DNA of 64,000 nt from Alcanivoracaceae bacterium (GCA_016744455.1 JADGEI010000001.1:186001-250000); one strand, 5' to 3'. Positions 27,163-37,577 are shown, numbered from the stretch's first letter. Made by a program: numbers and translations. The notes: a model not told the origin generated them from the letters alone.

Positions 27163-27755
27163 TGAATTGGTTGGACTATGTTTTTATTGGAATAATTGGA
27201 ATTTCAATAATAATTAGTCTTTTTAGAGGGCTAATTAAAGAAGTTTTGTCATTATCGATATGGGCTGTTTCTTTCTGGGTAGCTTATAATTTTGTTGACC
27301 TTGGTGCAAATAAACTCTCTCCTTATATAGAATTGCCTTCTGCTCGTCATTTAATTTCATTTGTTGCATTATTTATAGCTGCATTAATACTGGGCGGTAT
27401 AATCAATTACGTTGTGAGTAAGTTGATAAAACAAACAGGATTAAGTGGGACAGATCGTTTTTTTGGAATGTTTTTTGGCGCATTGCGTGGTTTAATAGCA
27501 ATTGTTGCAATCACATTTTTTATCCAGGCAACACCTTTGTCAGAAGACCCTTGGTGGAAGGAGTCAAAGCTTGCTCCACAGTTTAGTAAAATTTCAGAAT
27601 GGGTTAGAAGTAAAATGCCAGATGATTTTTCACAATATTTTTCTTTTATAGAGCTCAATAAAGAATCCAAGTTGCAAGAGTTAATTGATAAAATTGAAAC
27701 AAATGAAAGTTCTGATAAGACCAGTGAAACCAAAAATGAAGGTGATAAAAAATAA
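27159..27755 (+). CDS. cvpA: CvpA family membrane protein
   Basis: 198 residues with four predicted membrane helices in the first 125 residues (YVFIGIIGISIIISLFRG, LSLSIWAVSFWVAYNFV, LISFVALFIAALILGGIINYV, FGALRGLIAIVAITFFIQ) and an acidic cytoplasmic tail. CvpA is linked to colicin V production and purine-gene context. It overlaps the SPOR gene by ATGA and its TAA overlaps the purF ATG by one base. Confidence 0.9.
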   Translation: MMNWLDYVFIGIIGISIIISLFRGLIKEVLSLSIWAVSFWVAYNFVDLGANKLSPYIELPSARHLISFVALFIAALILGGIINYVVSKLIKQTGLSGTDRFFGMFFGALRGLIAIVAITFFIQATPLSEDPWWKESKLAPQFSKISEWVRSKMPDDFSQYFSFIELNKESKLQELIDKIETNESSDKTSETKNEGDKK

Positions 27756-29230
27756 TGTGCGGAGTGGTAGGAGTTGTAAGTCAAACTGAAGTTGCTTCAA
27801 TAATTTATGAATGCTTAACTGTGCTCCAACATCGTGGGCAAGATGCCGCAGGCATAGCAACTTGCGATAAACGATCAATGGCCTTGGTAAAGGACAATGG
27901 ATTGGTTCGAGATGTATTTAATTCAGATAATGTAAAAAAATTACATGGGAATATTGGAATAGGGCATACGCGTTATCCAACCGCAGGCGGAGATAACCGA
28001 CTTGAGTCACAACCTTTTTATGTTAACTCACCTTATGGCATTGTATTGGCTCACAATGGTAATTTAATTAATACAACTCAATTAAGAAAAGAGCTTTTTG
28101 AAGAAGATAGAAGGCATATTAATACGGGTTCTGATTCTGAAGTTTTGCTTAATGTTTTTGCACATGAGTTACAAAAATGTAATGAACCTAAACTAACACC
28201 AAATATGGTGTTTACAGCAATTACTGCCTTAAATAAAAGGTGTATTGGTGGTTATGCAGTTGTTGCAATGATCCCCGGAAAAGGCATAATTGGTTTTAGA
28301 GACCCTAATGGAATTAGACCTTTGATAATAGGTAGAAAGCTTGTGAATCAAAACTACGAATACATGCTCGCTTCAGAAAGTGTTTGTTTAGATTTACATG
28401 GATATGAAATAATTAGTGATGTGCAGCCAGGTGAAGCTGTTATGCTAACTTTAGACAGTAAAATACACCGCCAACAATGTAGTGATGTAAATAATCACAG
28501 GCCATGTATCTTTGAATTTGTATATTTTTCAAGAGAAGACTCCATTATCGATAATATATCCGTTCATAAAGCAAGATTACGTATGGGTGAAACTTTAGCG
28601 GATAAGATACTTAATGAGATGCCTGATCATGGTATAGAGGTGGTTATCCCGATTCCCGATACTTCAAGAACAAGTGCTATCCCATTAGCTTATCGATTAG
28701 GGGTTAAATTTCGGGAAGGCTTTGTAAAGAATAGATATATTGGAAGAACCTTTATTATGCCAGGGCAAGAAGAGCGAGTTAAATCAGTAAGAAGAAAACT
28801 TAATGCTATTGATTTGGAATTTAGAGGAAAAACAGTTCTTTTGGTTGATGATTCCATAGTAAGAGGGACTACTTCTACTCAGATTATTCAAATGGCACGC
28901 GAAGCTGGAGCTAAGAAGGTTTATTTTGCTTCTGCAGCTCCACCAGTTAGGTATCCTAATATTTATGGCATAGATATGCCTGTTTCGAAAGAGTTAGTAG
29001 CGTTTGATCGAACAGAGGATGAAATATGTGAAATATTGGGGGCAGATAAAGTCTTTTATCAAACTTTATCTGATCTAGTTTCAGCATGTTCTAAAGACAG
29101 TAAATACATAAAGAATTTTGATACATCTTGCTTTTCGAATGAGTACGTAACTGAAGTTGGAGATGGATATTTAAATGACTTAGAGTTGTTAAGAAATGAT
29201 AAGGCTAAACAAGAATCAACTGGTCTATAA
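27755..29230 (+). CDS. purF: Amidophosphoribosyltransferase
   Basis: 491 residues. It makes phosphoribosylamine from PRPP and glutamine, the first committed step of purine synthesis. The N-terminal nucleophile is Cys2 of MCGVVGVV. The glutaminase shows IGHTRYPTAGG and LAHNGNL; the phosphoribosyltransferase shows the PRPP loop VLLVDDSIVRGTTS. Translation is coupled to cvpA through overlapping stop and start codons. purB lies nearby on the other strand. Confidence 0.97.
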   Translation: MCGVVGVVSQTEVASIIYECLTVLQHRGQDAAGIATCDKRSMALVKDNGLVRDVFNSDNVKKLHGNIGIGHTRYPTAGGDNRLESQPFYVNSPYGIVLAHNGNLINTTQLRKELFEEDRRHINTGSDSEVLLNVFAHELQKCNEPKLTPNMVFTAITALNKRCIGGYAVVAMIPGKGIIGFRDPNGIRPLIIGRKLVNQNYEYMLASESVCLDLHGYEIISDVQPGEAVMLTLDSKIHRQQCSDVNNHRPCIFEFVYFSREDSIIDNISVHKARLRMGETLADKILNEMPDHGIEVVIPIPDTSRTSAIPLAYRLGVKFREGFVKNRYIGRTFIMPGQEERVKSVRRKLNAIDLEFRGKTVLLVDDSIVRGTTSTQIIQMAREAGAKKVYFASAAPPVRYPNIYGIDMPVSKELVAFDRTEDEICEILGADKVFYQTLSDLVSACSKDSKYIKNFDTSCFSNEYVTEVGDGYLNDLELLRNDKAKQESTGL

Positions 29231-29257
29231 AGGCATCGCTATTCTACTGTATATTTG

Positions 29258-30406
29258 TTAAGTTTTAGCATTAATTAAAGCACCATTTTCGAATAGTTTA
29301 TCAATTATACTCCTGTCACTTATTGTTAGTTTATTACGTTGTTTGTAATGAATAAATTTTTCATCACAAATTAATTCAGCAAGTGCTTGGCTCGTATCAA
29401 ATTTTTCACCATTAATAAATAAAAAAGCTTTGTTTTCTTCTTTAAAGTAACATGATTTACCGAAAGGGTTGGGAATCAAATTTACTGACTCATCTAACTC
29501 ATGACTGTTCTGGTTTTTGTTGAATTGATGAAAAATACTCCGGTAATCAGTAATGAACTGTCCAAACCAGTGGCAAAGGTTGTTTGTATCTAAGTGTCTA
29601 TTTAGGATTTTAGAAAGCTTGTTTATGTCTTTTTGAGTGAACTCACCAGTTTTTGGTTGTGTTTTAAATTGTGGCTCAGTTAATCGATTGTTTTCAGAAA
29701 TATTTTCAGCAATATTATCAACGAAAGATGTCAGTAATTCTGCATGTGATGGGGTACGAATACCAATTGAACACGTAACACAATCGTCACTTGTGGCAAT
29801 ACCATAATGTGCAACTTCAGGAGGTAGATACAGAATATCACCAGGGTTAAGAATAATTGAATTAGTGTGATTAAAGTCTTTCATTAACTTCAGGTCTTGA
29901 TCAGGTATTAGTTTTGGGTTGTAAATTTTTTCTGTGCTATATCTCCATTGTCTCTGTCCATGAACCTGTAGTAGGAAGACATCGTAATGGTCTGTATGCG
30001 GGCCAACTGTCCCACCAATTGAGCCAGTACTAAGCATAATATCATCAAATATCCAATTACGAATAAAATCAAAATAAGATAAAATTTGTCGAGATTGAGG
30101 TTGCCATTTATCAATATCAGATATGAGCAGGTTCCAACAATAGCCTTCGAGATTCTTTAAGTCCACATCAACGAAGGGTCCAATTTCAACATCATAGCGT
30201 GATTCAGATTCTTTTATTACAACGCGTGACTGAATATCTTTATTCGTACTCATTTGCATTAACTGGTGTTTATTCGGAAAAACAGACAATTCTGCCATAT
30301 CAATTGCATCAAATAATACAAGTGGTTTTTTATGCCAATAGTTTTTTAAAAAAGCCTTTTTGGATACCTCGGCGTTTTTAAATAAGTTCTGTTTGTTCAA
30401 CGGCAT
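29258..30406 (-). CDS. roxA: JmjC-type ribosomal protein L16 arginine hydroxylase (RoxA/YcfD family)
   Basis: About 382 residues, like E. coli YcfD (373). It is a 2-oxoglutarate/Fe(II) oxygenase of the cupin fold. The metal-binding HxD is in GPHTDHYDVF and the distal His in PPEVAHYGIAT; LQVHGQRQWRYS is characteristic, and the C-terminal winged-helix region follows. The ATG at 30406 is chosen; a TTG two codons earlier (30412) is in frame. The start overlaps the end of purB by 29 bases, so it is probably translated from the purB message. E. coli YcfD hydroxylates Arg81 of L16; the same target here is inferred. Confidence 0.88.
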   Translation of the reverse strand: MPLNKQNLFKNAEVSKKAFLKNYWHKKPLVLFDAIDMAELSVFPNKHQLMQMSTNKDIQSRVVIKESESRYDVEIGPFVDVDLKNLEGYCWNLLISDIDKWQPQSRQILSYFDFIRNWIFDDIMLSTGSIGGTVGPHTDHYDVFLLQVHGQRQWRYSTEKIYNPKLIPDQDLKLMKDFNHTNSIILNPGDILYLPPEVAHYGIATSDDCVTCSIGIRTPSHAELLTSFVDNIAENISENNRLTEPQFKTQPKTGEFTQKDINKLSKILNRHLDTNNLCHWFGQFITDYRSIFHQFNKNQNSHELDESVNLIPNPFGKSCYFKEENKAFLFINGEKFDTSQALAELICDEKFIHYKQRNKLTISDRSIIDKLFENGALINAKT

Positions 30407-31745
30407 AACCAATATAATTTGCAGGAGTTAAATCAAGAAGTTTAGATTTAGCTTCATTTGGAATATTGAGTGTATTTATAAACGCATGTATAGTGGCTTT
30501 GTCCATTGTTGCGCCTCGTGTTAAATCTTTGAGTTTTTCGTAAGCGTTTTCAACTCCATAACGTCTCATGACTGTTTGAATCGGCTCAGCTAACAAAGTC
30601 CAATTTTTGTCTAGTTCATCACGCATTATTTGTTCATTAATTTCAAGTTTCCCCAAACCTTTTGTCAAAGAAGACCAAGCAATCATACAGTGACCTAAAG
30701 CGGTTCCCATTGAACGTAAAACAGTAGAGTCGGTCAAGTCTCGTTGGAAACGTGAAATGGGTAATTTTTCAGCTAAATGCTGTAACATTGCATTTGCTAA
30801 CCCTAAATTACCCTCGGCATTTTCAAAGTCAATAGGGTTAACTTTATGTGGCATTGTGGATGAACCAACCTCTCCAGCAATTACTTTTTGCTTGAAGAAA
30901 CCGAGAGAAATATAGCCCCATATATCGCGGCATAAGTCAATAAAGATAACATTGATCCTAATCAGGTTATGAAATAATTCGGCCATGTAATCATGAGGTT
31001 CAATTTGGGTTGTGTATGGATTGAATTCAAGATTCAACTCTTCAACAAAATCTTGTGCTAAATTCATCCAGTCTACATTTGGATAGGCAATTGCATGAGC
31101 ATTATAGTTGCCAACAGCACCGTTAATTTTCCCTAATATGTCAACATTTTCTAATTGTAATAGTTGTCTTTGTAGTCGGTAGACGACATTGGCAATTTCT
31201 TTACCCATTGTTGTTGGCGTAGCTGGTTGTCCATGAGTTCTTGCCATCATTGCTGTACTTTTGTATTGGTGAGCAAAATTGGATAATTCATCTGTTAATT
31301 GATAGAGTTCAGGCAAGACTACCATGTCTCGACCTTCTGATAACATTATGGCATAAGAAAGGTTGTTAATATCTTCAGATGTACAGGCAAAATGTGTAAA
31401 CTCAGAGACTTTTGTTAAAATAGCATGGTCGGATAATTTTTCTTTAATAAAATATTCAACAGCTTTTACATCATGATTCGTGACACGCTCAATTTCTTTT
31501 ACCCTGTTTGCATCTTCTTCATCAAAATCATCATGAATTTTAAGCAACCAGTTAATGTCATCTTCGGATAATTTGGCAATTTCGATAATTTTATCCTCAT
31601 CTGATAATGTAATTAACCAGCTTAATTCAACAAAAAGTCGGTTTTTAATTAGTCCAAATTCACTAAAGAGTTCTTGTAAATTTTTGGTTTTACTTTGGTA
31701 ACGTCCATCAACTGGAGTTATGGATTTAATAGTAGAATGTGCCAT
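30378..31745 (-). CDS. purB: Adenylosuccinate lyase
   Basis: 455 residues, full length. PurB acts twice in purine synthesis, splitting SAICAR and adenylosuccinate. Motifs are TSEDINN, the catalytic His loop ARTHGQPATPTTMGKE, and the fumarase/lyase signature GSSTMPHKVNPIDFENAEGN. Its 3' end overlaps the oxygenase start, and gluQ lies 28 bases upstream in the same direction. Confidence 0.96.
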   Translation of the reverse strand: MAHSTIKSITPVDGRYQSKTKNLQELFSEFGLIKNRLFVELSWLITLSDEDKIIEIAKLSEDDINWLLKIHDDFDEEDANRVKEIERVTNHDVKAVEYFIKEKLSDHAILTKVSEFTHFACTSEDINNLSYAIMLSEGRDMVVLPELYQLTDELSNFAHQYKSTAMMARTHGQPATPTTMGKEIANVVYRLQRQLLQLENVDILGKINGAVGNYNAHAIAYPNVDWMNLAQDFVEELNLEFNPYTTQIEPHDYMAELFHNLIRINVIFIDLCRDIWGYISLGFFKQKVIAGEVGSSTMPHKVNPIDFENAEGNLGLANAMLQHLAEKLPISRFQRDLTDSTVLRSMGTALGHCMIAWSSLTKGLGKLEINEQIMRDELDKNWTLLAEPIQTVMRRYGVENAYEKLKDLTRGATMDKATIHAFINTLNIPNEAKSKLLDLTPANYIGYAVEQTELI

Positions 31746-31773
31746 AAGTGTATTTTGTGTTGATATAATGCCA

Positions 31774-32661
31774 TTATACTTTAATAGCAGACGTTTTTGA
31801 AATTTTATTGATATTCCAATTAGTAATTGCTTGGTGCCAAAACGCAGCTATTGTTGGCGGTTTTGATGTAAAGGATAATTGATTGAGCTGTTGATAGGCA
31901 TTTGTTAGTGTTGCTAAAGGGCGTTGTATACCAATTTCTTTAGCGTAAGTTTGCTTACTCAGTTTTTGCCCTTCGGTATTAATTAAAATTGGTATATGTG
32001 CGTAATTAGGTTGGTTGAAATTTAACAGTGAATTTAGATAAATCTGCCAAGGCGTCGATTCTATTAGATCAATACCTCTAACAATATCTGTTATTCCTTG
32101 CAATGAATCGTCAACAACTACAGCAATTTGATATGAAAAAAGACCATCTTTACGTTTTAATGTAAAATCCCCACATTGTGTTATAAGATTTCTTTTGTAT
32201 TTTCCTTGAAGTTTATCAATAAAAGTAATGCTTTTGTTTGGCACTTTTAATTTGACGCTGTATGGTTTATTCGATATTTGATTACTGCTTCTACATTTAT
32301 GGGTCTCGTTCTTGGTGTTCTTTAATTCCTTACGTGAGCAGCTACAGTTATAAGTATGATGATTTGTTCTGAGAAAATCTATTGCTTTTTGATAGGCTAA
32401 TTGCCGGTTCTCTTGACTTTGGAATAAAATTTTATTATTGAAATCAAAGCCTAATGATTTGAGAGTTGATATGATTTTATTGCTTGCTCCTTCAATTTCT
32501 CTAGGAGGGTCAATGTCTTCAATTCTTAGCAACCATTTACCTTTGTTTTGCATTGCTTCACAATAACTTGCCATCGCAGCTACTAGTGATCCCATATGTA
32601 ATGAACCTGTTGGTGAAGGTGCAAACCTACCTATATATTGTTTGTCTTGATCTAAACTCAA
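31774..32661 (-). CDS. gluQ: Glutamyl-Q tRNA(Asp) synthetase
   Basis: 295 residues, a GluRS catalytic domain without the anticodon-binding domain. It attaches glutamate to queuosine at position 34 of tRNA-Asp. The HIGH motif is HMGS at residues 22-25 (RFAPSPTGSLHMGS) and the KMSKS equivalent is QKLSKQT; zinc ligands are in YNCSCSRKEL and HKCRSS. Queuosine supply fits with tgt elsewhere in the window. It overlaps the FimX-like gene by four bases. Confidence 0.93.
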   Translation of the reverse strand: MSLDQDKQYIGRFAPSPTGSLHMGSLVAAMASYCEAMQNKGKWLLRIEDIDPPREIEGASNKIISTLKSLGFDFNNKILFQSQENRQLAYQKAIDFLRTNHHTYNCSCSRKELKNTKNETHKCRSSNQISNKPYSVKLKVPNKSITFIDKLQGKYKRNLITQCGDFTLKRKDGLFSYQIAVVVDDSLQGITDIVRGIDLIESTPWQIYLNSLLNFNQPNYAHIPILINTEGQKLSKQTYAKEIGIQRPLATLTNAYQQLNQLSFTSKPPTIAAFWHQAITNWNINKISKTSAIKV

Positions 32662-34715
32662 GACCCTTGTGACATTGATTCACTTGCTGGTGCTATGAAA
32701 TTACCTTGAACATAGTTAACTGAATATTTCCATAATATACTCATAGCAGCAGCATCTTCAACAAACTCACAGATAACCATTTTGTTTTGAGAGTGTGCTT
32801 TATCAATAATCTCTTTAACTTTATCTTGATTCTCTTGGTTTTCTGCAAAATTTTGCATGAAGGTTGAATCTATCTTAACAAAGTCAACCTCATAATGTTT
32901 GAATAATGAAAATGAATTAAGACCAGAACCAAATTTCTCGATGACAAACTTACAGTTTAAGCCTTTGATAGCATTTATGACGGGTTTAATTTTCTTTGAA
33001 GAACTCACCAGTTCACTTTCAGGTATTTCAAGAATCAACTTACTACCAGAGATACCACTATTTTTCAATTCAGTTGCTAGCCATTTGGGAAATGTCGGAT
33101 CAGATAAAATGTCCGTTGACATTTTCACAAACAATGCCACATCTTTATTAGATTTTTTTATGGCCTTAATAGCGCATTTAATGACATGCTGATCAATTTC
33201 TAATATTAATCCGTGTCTTTTTGCAACATTTATAAAGTCAGTTGGCATGATAAGTTTTTCACCATCCATTAGTCTTACTAAGCAATCATAGTGCTCTATT
33301 TCATCGCCATGTATACTTATGATAGGTTGGTAATGCAAAACAAATTCATCATTTTTTATACCGGATGTAATTAGATCAATCCATTTTTTATTGGCGGCTC
33401 TGGCTTTTTTCTCTTCTTCAGCGGGATCAAAAGTTGATACTTGACTTAAACCAACTTCTCGAGCTTTGCCAATCTCATCCCCAAGAATTTTAATTATTTC
33501 ATTTCCTGAATTAGTTTTTTCAATTATTTGCGTTAAGCTCGCGCTAATAGAACAATTAAGAGTTGATTCACCTGCGCTAAATAAGTGATCTGGTATTTTT
33601 TTAACAATATGCTGAGCCTTAATTGATGCTTCTTCAATTTCTCCTTTAAGAAGTACAATAAATACCGTATCATCGTACCTAATATAGTCGTATTGTGATC
33701 CGATGGTTTCTTTGATAAAAGGGGCAATATCCGCTATTAACAAATCTAAGTTGCCTTTACCAAGTTCTTTTTCTAGTTTGCGATCATCGTCTAATTGAAA
33801 ATAAATAACTGAATAACCTTCCGATTTGCCCGATTTGACATCGTTAATTTTATCTCGTATGTCTTTACTGAAATAGTTTCTGTTAAAGAATCCGGTGAGC
33901 ATGTCTTTGTCTCTCATTTCGCGTAATTCTTTTTCAGCTTCTAAGTTCGCTTTTGGGCGTTGGACAAGGAATTGTACACAGGGCTCTCCATCAACTCTTG
34001 CTTTATCAAGCGTAACTACTGCCTCAACAATATCACCTTTATCTGTCTTTAATTTCATATTAATATCATTGTCAGGTAATTTGTCCTGTGAAATTTCACG
34101 TAATAACTGTTTTGTTGTGTTAACTTGTTCTTTTGCAACTAAATTTAAGAAAGGAGTGACCTCCATTTCTTCGGCATCTTCGTAATCAAAAAACTCTAAA
34201 TAAGCTGTATTGGTATATACATGCATTCCATCGTGTATATATGCAATAGCGTCTTTTGAACTATCTAACAAAGAAGCACAACGCCTTTCTGCATCATTGA
34301 TATCAACTTCAAGTTGCCTGAGCATTCTTCTATTAATTAATGAGTTGTAGACGTTTGTAATTTCAGAAACTATTTGTTCTTTAATGTTACCCGTGCAAAA
34401 ATGACTAATGCCAGCTTCATAGGCTTCTGAAATACTATCATTGTTTAGTGAATCTAATAAAGCTATGATAGGGATATCTTTACCAATTCTTTTAACTGAT
34501 TGACTTACAATATTATTGGGCAGTTCTTCTTGTAATTGTTGAACGAGTATCAGATCTACTTTTTTGTGTGCTATATGATTATTTAAACTATCTTCATCAA
34601 TACAACGACTTGGTCGCACAGCAATTTGAGCGTTACGTAAAATTGACAAAATTCTCTCAGCTTCTTCTTCAAACTGATGGATAATCAGTAAATGTATAGT
34701 TTTTTCTTTGTCCAA
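32658..34715 (-). CDS. FimX-like protein: REC-like, PAS, degenerate GGDEF and EAL domains
   Basis: 685 residues, matching FimX (691). An N-terminal receiver-like domain spans about 1-125 (IHLLIIHQFEEEAERILSIL, ILVQQL; the phosphorylation Asp pocket looks incomplete). A PAS domain spans about 145-260 (SSKDAIAYIHDGMHVYTNTAYLEFF), then GGDEF about 265-425 and EAL about 440-680. GGDEF reads YDDTV and EAL reads DCL, so neither cyclase nor phosphodiesterase activity is expected. FimX is a c-di-GMP effector for type IV pili, in line with pilW here. The start is a TTG at 34715 without a strong ribosome site. Confidence 0.83.
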   Translation of the reverse strand: MDKEKTIHLLIIHQFEEEAERILSILRNAQIAVRPSRCIDEDSLNNHIAHKKVDLILVQQLQEELPNNIVSQSVKRIGKDIPIIALLDSLNNDSISEAYEAGISHFCTGNIKEQIVSEITNVYNSLINRRMLRQLEVDINDAERRCASLLDSSKDAIAYIHDGMHVYTNTAYLEFFDYEDAEEMEVTPFLNLVAKEQVNTTKQLLREISQDKLPDNDINMKLKTDKGDIVEAVVTLDKARVDGEPCVQFLVQRPKANLEAEKELREMRDKDMLTGFFNRNYFSKDIRDKINDVKSGKSEGYSVIYFQLDDDRKLEKELGKGNLDLLIADIAPFIKETIGSQYDYIRYDDTVFIVLLKGEIEEASIKAQHIVKKIPDHLFSAGESTLNCSISASLTQIIEKTNSGNEIIKILGDEIGKAREVGLSQVSTFDPAEEEKKARAANKKWIDLITSGIKNDEFVLHYQPIISIHGDEIEHYDCLVRLMDGEKLIMPTDFINVAKRHGLILEIDQHVIKCAIKAIKKSNKDVALFVKMSTDILSDPTFPKWLATELKNSGISGSKLILEIPESELVSSSKKIKPVINAIKGLNCKFVIEKFGSGLNSFSLFKHYEVDFVKIDSTFMQNFAENQENQDKVKEIIDKAHSQNKMVICEFVEDAAAMSILWKYSVNYVQGNFIAPASESMSQGS

Positions 34716-34774
34716 TTTAAAACTCGAATAGTAGATTAAAGTTAAATTCTAACAGATAAGGGTCAATCTATAAA

Positions 34775-35734
34775 TTAAAATAGCAGAGTTTTATTATTTT
34801 TTTCAGAGATATCTACAACTAATTTTGGGACTAGGTAACCTGGTAATTTTTCTAATAATTGTTTATGAATTGCAATTGCTTCATCATTTTGGATTTGAAA
34901 ATGAGCCGTACCTGTTGCTTTGTCAAGTTGATTAAGGTAATAAGGCAAAATACCATAATCGAAGAGTTTATGAGAGAGCCTGATTAATGATTTTGCGTTA
35001 TTGTTGACTTTATTAAGTAATACACTTTGATTGAGTAATAATGTACCCGTGCCTTTTATGGCCAGAAATATAGGTTTATGAGTTTTGTCGAGTTCTTTTG
35101 GATGGTTACAATGCAGAACCATAACTTTTTTTAACTTTATGTTATTCAGCCACTTTAAAAAATCTGATGTAATTCTACTTGGAGTTACTAGAGGTGTTCT
35201 AGTGTGTATTCTTAATGTTTTAATGTGAGGTATAGACTCCAATTGAATAGTTAATTTCTCCAACGTTTTTGTCGAGAGCATTAAAGGATCTCCTCCACTG
35301 AGAATCACCTCATGAATTTCAGGATTTTCTTTTATATAAGTTATCGCATTTACCCAATTATTTTGTGAAGCATAATTATTACTGTAAGGAAAATTACGGC
35401 GAAAGCAATACCTACAATTAATGGCACACGTAGCGGCTGCAATTAATAGAACTCTTCCGTAATATTTGTGGATTACCCCTTTTACTGAACTTGCGTTAAG
35501 GTCGCCAACAGGGTCATCTAACTCATCGGCACTTTTAATAAGTTCGTACTTAGATGGCATGACTTGTAGCAACAATGGGTCGTTGTGATTGTTAAAATTA
35601 ATTTTCTTTTTGAAATGTTTCGGTATATGTAAACGAAACAATTTTTCACTTTGAGCTTCATATTGATGGATAGCTATGAAATCACTTTGGCTCGCGTGGT
35701 TTTTACTGCGTTTTCTCCAGTGGTTGTTTGACAT
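34775..35734 (-). CDS. epmB: EF-P beta-lysylation protein, lysine 2,3-aminomutase family
   Basis: 319 residues. EpmB converts L-alpha-lysine to beta-lysine for EpmA to attach to EF-P. The radical-SAM motif is Cys103-x3-Cys107-x2-Cys110 (CAINCRYCFRRNFPY); VILSGGDPLM and LRIHTRTPLVTPSRI are family blocks, and HCNHPKEL and a PYYLNQLDKATGTAHF segment bind PLP and substrate. It is divergent from efp across a 307-base gap, a common arrangement. Confidence 0.95.
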   Translation of the reverse strand: MSNNHWRKRSKNHASQSDFIAIHQYEAQSEKLFRLHIPKHFKKKINFNNHNDPLLLQVMPSKYELIKSADELDDPVGDLNASSVKGVIHKYYGRVLLIAAATCAINCRYCFRRNFPYSNNYASQNNWVNAITYIKENPEIHEVILSGGDPLMLSTKTLEKLTIQLESIPHIKTLRIHTRTPLVTPSRITSDFLKWLNNIKLKKVMVLHCNHPKELDKTHKPIFLAIKGTGTLLLNQSVLLNKVNNNAKSLIRLSHKLFDYGILPYYLNQLDKATGTAHFQIQNDEAIAIHKQLLEKLPGYLVPKLVVDISEKNNKTLLF

Positions 35735-36041
35735 TATTGCTATTAATAAAGAAGGTGATTAGTATAACCTACTACAAGTAAAACTGACTAAAAGATATTT
35801 GTTTGTATGACAATATTAGGCTATGTTTGCTTTGCTTCTAGGTTACTTCTGATTAAAAGAGGTGCAGGAAAATCATTATGTTATTAGATTGTATTAGACA
35901 ATTAAAGTAGCAAAATAGTTAAGGCATTGATTTACTCGACTAATTGATGGTACCTATTAAAAGACAGTTACTATAACGCACTTAATTGTGAAGGGTTTAG
36001 CAATATGTTATTATTCGCAAAATTAAAAATTTGGAGTCGAA
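35735..36041. other. Divergent intergenic region epmB / efp
   Basis: 307 bases without a gene. It must hold the promoters of epmB (minus) and efp (plus). A TATAAC at 35972-35977 is the best -10 for efp but has no good -35. Nothing else stands out. Confidence 0.45.
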
Positions 36042-36611
36042 ATGGCAACTGTAGGAATAAATGAATTCAAAAGCGGAATGAAAATTATCATTAACAATGA
36101 ACCATGGAATATTACCGACGTGGATATGGTTAAACCTGGCAAGGGGCAAGCGTTTACCCGTATAAAAATGAAAAATTTAATTTCAGGTAAAGTGGTTGAT
36201 AAAACAGTTAAATCAACCGATAAAATTGAACGAGCAGATGTGATGGAGCTTGATTATCAATACCTTTATAATGATGGCGACACCTACTATTTCATGCACC
36301 CGGAATCTTATGAACAAATTGAAATCAGTAAAGAATCTGCTGGTGATAGCATTAAATGGTTAATGGAAGAAGCAATGTGTATCGTTACACTATGGAATGA
36401 TAATCCTATTGTTGTTCAGCCACCAAATTTTGTCAATTTAAAAATTGTGGATACAGACCCTGGGTTGAAAGGTGATACCTCTGGCGGTGGTGGCAAACCG
36501 GCTACTTTAGAAACTGGTGCAGTAGTACAGATTCCATTATTTGTTCAGATTGGCGAAATTATAAAGGTAGATACACGAACAGGAGAATATTCTGCCCGTG
36601 TAAAAGACTGA
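36042..36611 (+). CDS. efp: Elongation factor P
   Basis: 189 residues, three beta-barrel domains. EF-P relieves ribosome stalling at polyproline. The modified lysine is Lys34 in the loop KPGKGQAF, the site for EpmA; the C-terminal [25 protein letters not shown] block is diagnostic. The ATG has TTGGAGTCGAA before it. epmA starts 4 bases after the stop. Confidence 0.97.
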   Translation: MATVGINEFKSGMKIIINNEPWNITDVDMVKPGKGQAFTRIKMKNLISGKVVDKTVKSTDKIERADVMELDYQYLYNDGDTYYFMHPESYEQIEISKESAGDSIKWLMEEAMCIVTLWNDNPIVVQPPNFVNLKIVDTDPGLKGDTSGGGGKPATLETGAVVQIPLFVQIGEIIKVDTRTGEYSARVKD

Positions 36612-36614
36612 TAT

Positions 36615-37577
36615 ATGCCTAAAATTTGGAAACCTCAATGCGCGTTGGAAACACTTAAACAACGGGCATTTTTAATGGCTAAAATCCGTGATTATTTTAA
36701 TGCTAATAATGTATTAGAAGTTGAAACTCCCATTCTTTCTTCAACAGGTAATACCGATGTCAATATTGAGAGTTTTAAGGCTGATAGAATTAATTTAGAA
36801 TTTCCAAATAGTTATCTTAGAACCTCTCCAGAGTTTCCATTAAAGAGATTGTTATGTTTTGGAACAGGGGATGTCTTTGAGATTGGTAAGGTGTTTCGTA
36901 AGGGGGAAATTTCTAAAACCCATAATATTGAATTCACAATGCTTGAATGGTATCGACTTGATTTTGATTATTTGCAATTAATACAGGATGTTACAAAATT
37001 ATTCAATTTTGTTTTTCTATGCTTTGATAGGTTGCTTCAACCACCTAAAATCATGAGTTTTTCAGATTGTTTTACTCATTATTTAACTATTGATATCGCT
37101 ACTGTATCTGATAAAGAGTTAAATGATATTTGCAATGAAAATGGGTATAGCGGTAGCCATTTAAGCAAGGATGAAGCATTTGACTATTTATTTGCCACTC
37201 AAATTCAAGTTAAAATGGATAAGGACTGTTTAACATTTGTCACTCTTTATCCTGCTTCACAAGCTGCGCTTGCAAAAATCAATCCAGATGATGATACAAC
37301 TTCGCTTAGGTTTGAAGTATTTTATCAAGGGTATGAGTTGGGTAACGGTTACCAGGAATTAACCGATGGTGATGAGCTTTTGCAACGATTCTATGCTGAT
37401 AATGAATTTAGGTCAAAAAGCAATCAAATTCAAATCGATATGCACCTTATAGATGCCATGAAAAATGGTTTGCCCGAATGCTCAGGAATAGCAATAGGCA
37501 TTGATCGTTTATTAATGGTTCTGTTAGATAAAGAACAAATAAATGAGGTGATGACTTTTACTGCCCAAAATGCTTAG
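36615..37577 (+). CDS. epmA: EF-P--(R)-beta-lysine ligase
   Basis: 320 residues, a LysRS-like class II synthetase catalytic core lacking the anticodon domain. It attaches beta-lysine to Lys34 of EF-P. Motifs are VLEVETPILSSTGNTDVNIES, YLRTSPEFPLKRLLCFG, FEIGKVFRKGEISKTHNIEFTMLEWYR and the motif-3 GIAIGIDRLLMVL. The ATG is 4 bases from the efp stop, so the pair is an operon. With epmB this completes the lysylation pathway; an epmC gene is not in the window. Confidence 0.95.
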   Translation: MPKIWKPQCALETLKQRAFLMAKIRDYFNANNVLEVETPILSSTGNTDVNIESFKADRINLEFPNSYLRTSPEFPLKRLLCFGTGDVFEIGKVFRKGEISKTHNIEFTMLEWYRLDFDYLQLIQDVTKLFNFVFLCFDRLLQPPKIMSFSDCFTHYLTIDIATVSDKELNDICNENGYSGSHLSKDEAFDYLFATQIQVKMDKDCLTFVTLYPASQAALAKINPDDDTTSLRFEVFYQGYELGNGYQELTDGDELLQRFYADNEFRSKSNQIQIDMHLIDAMKNGLPECSGIAIGIDRLLMVLLDKEQINEVMTFTAQNA

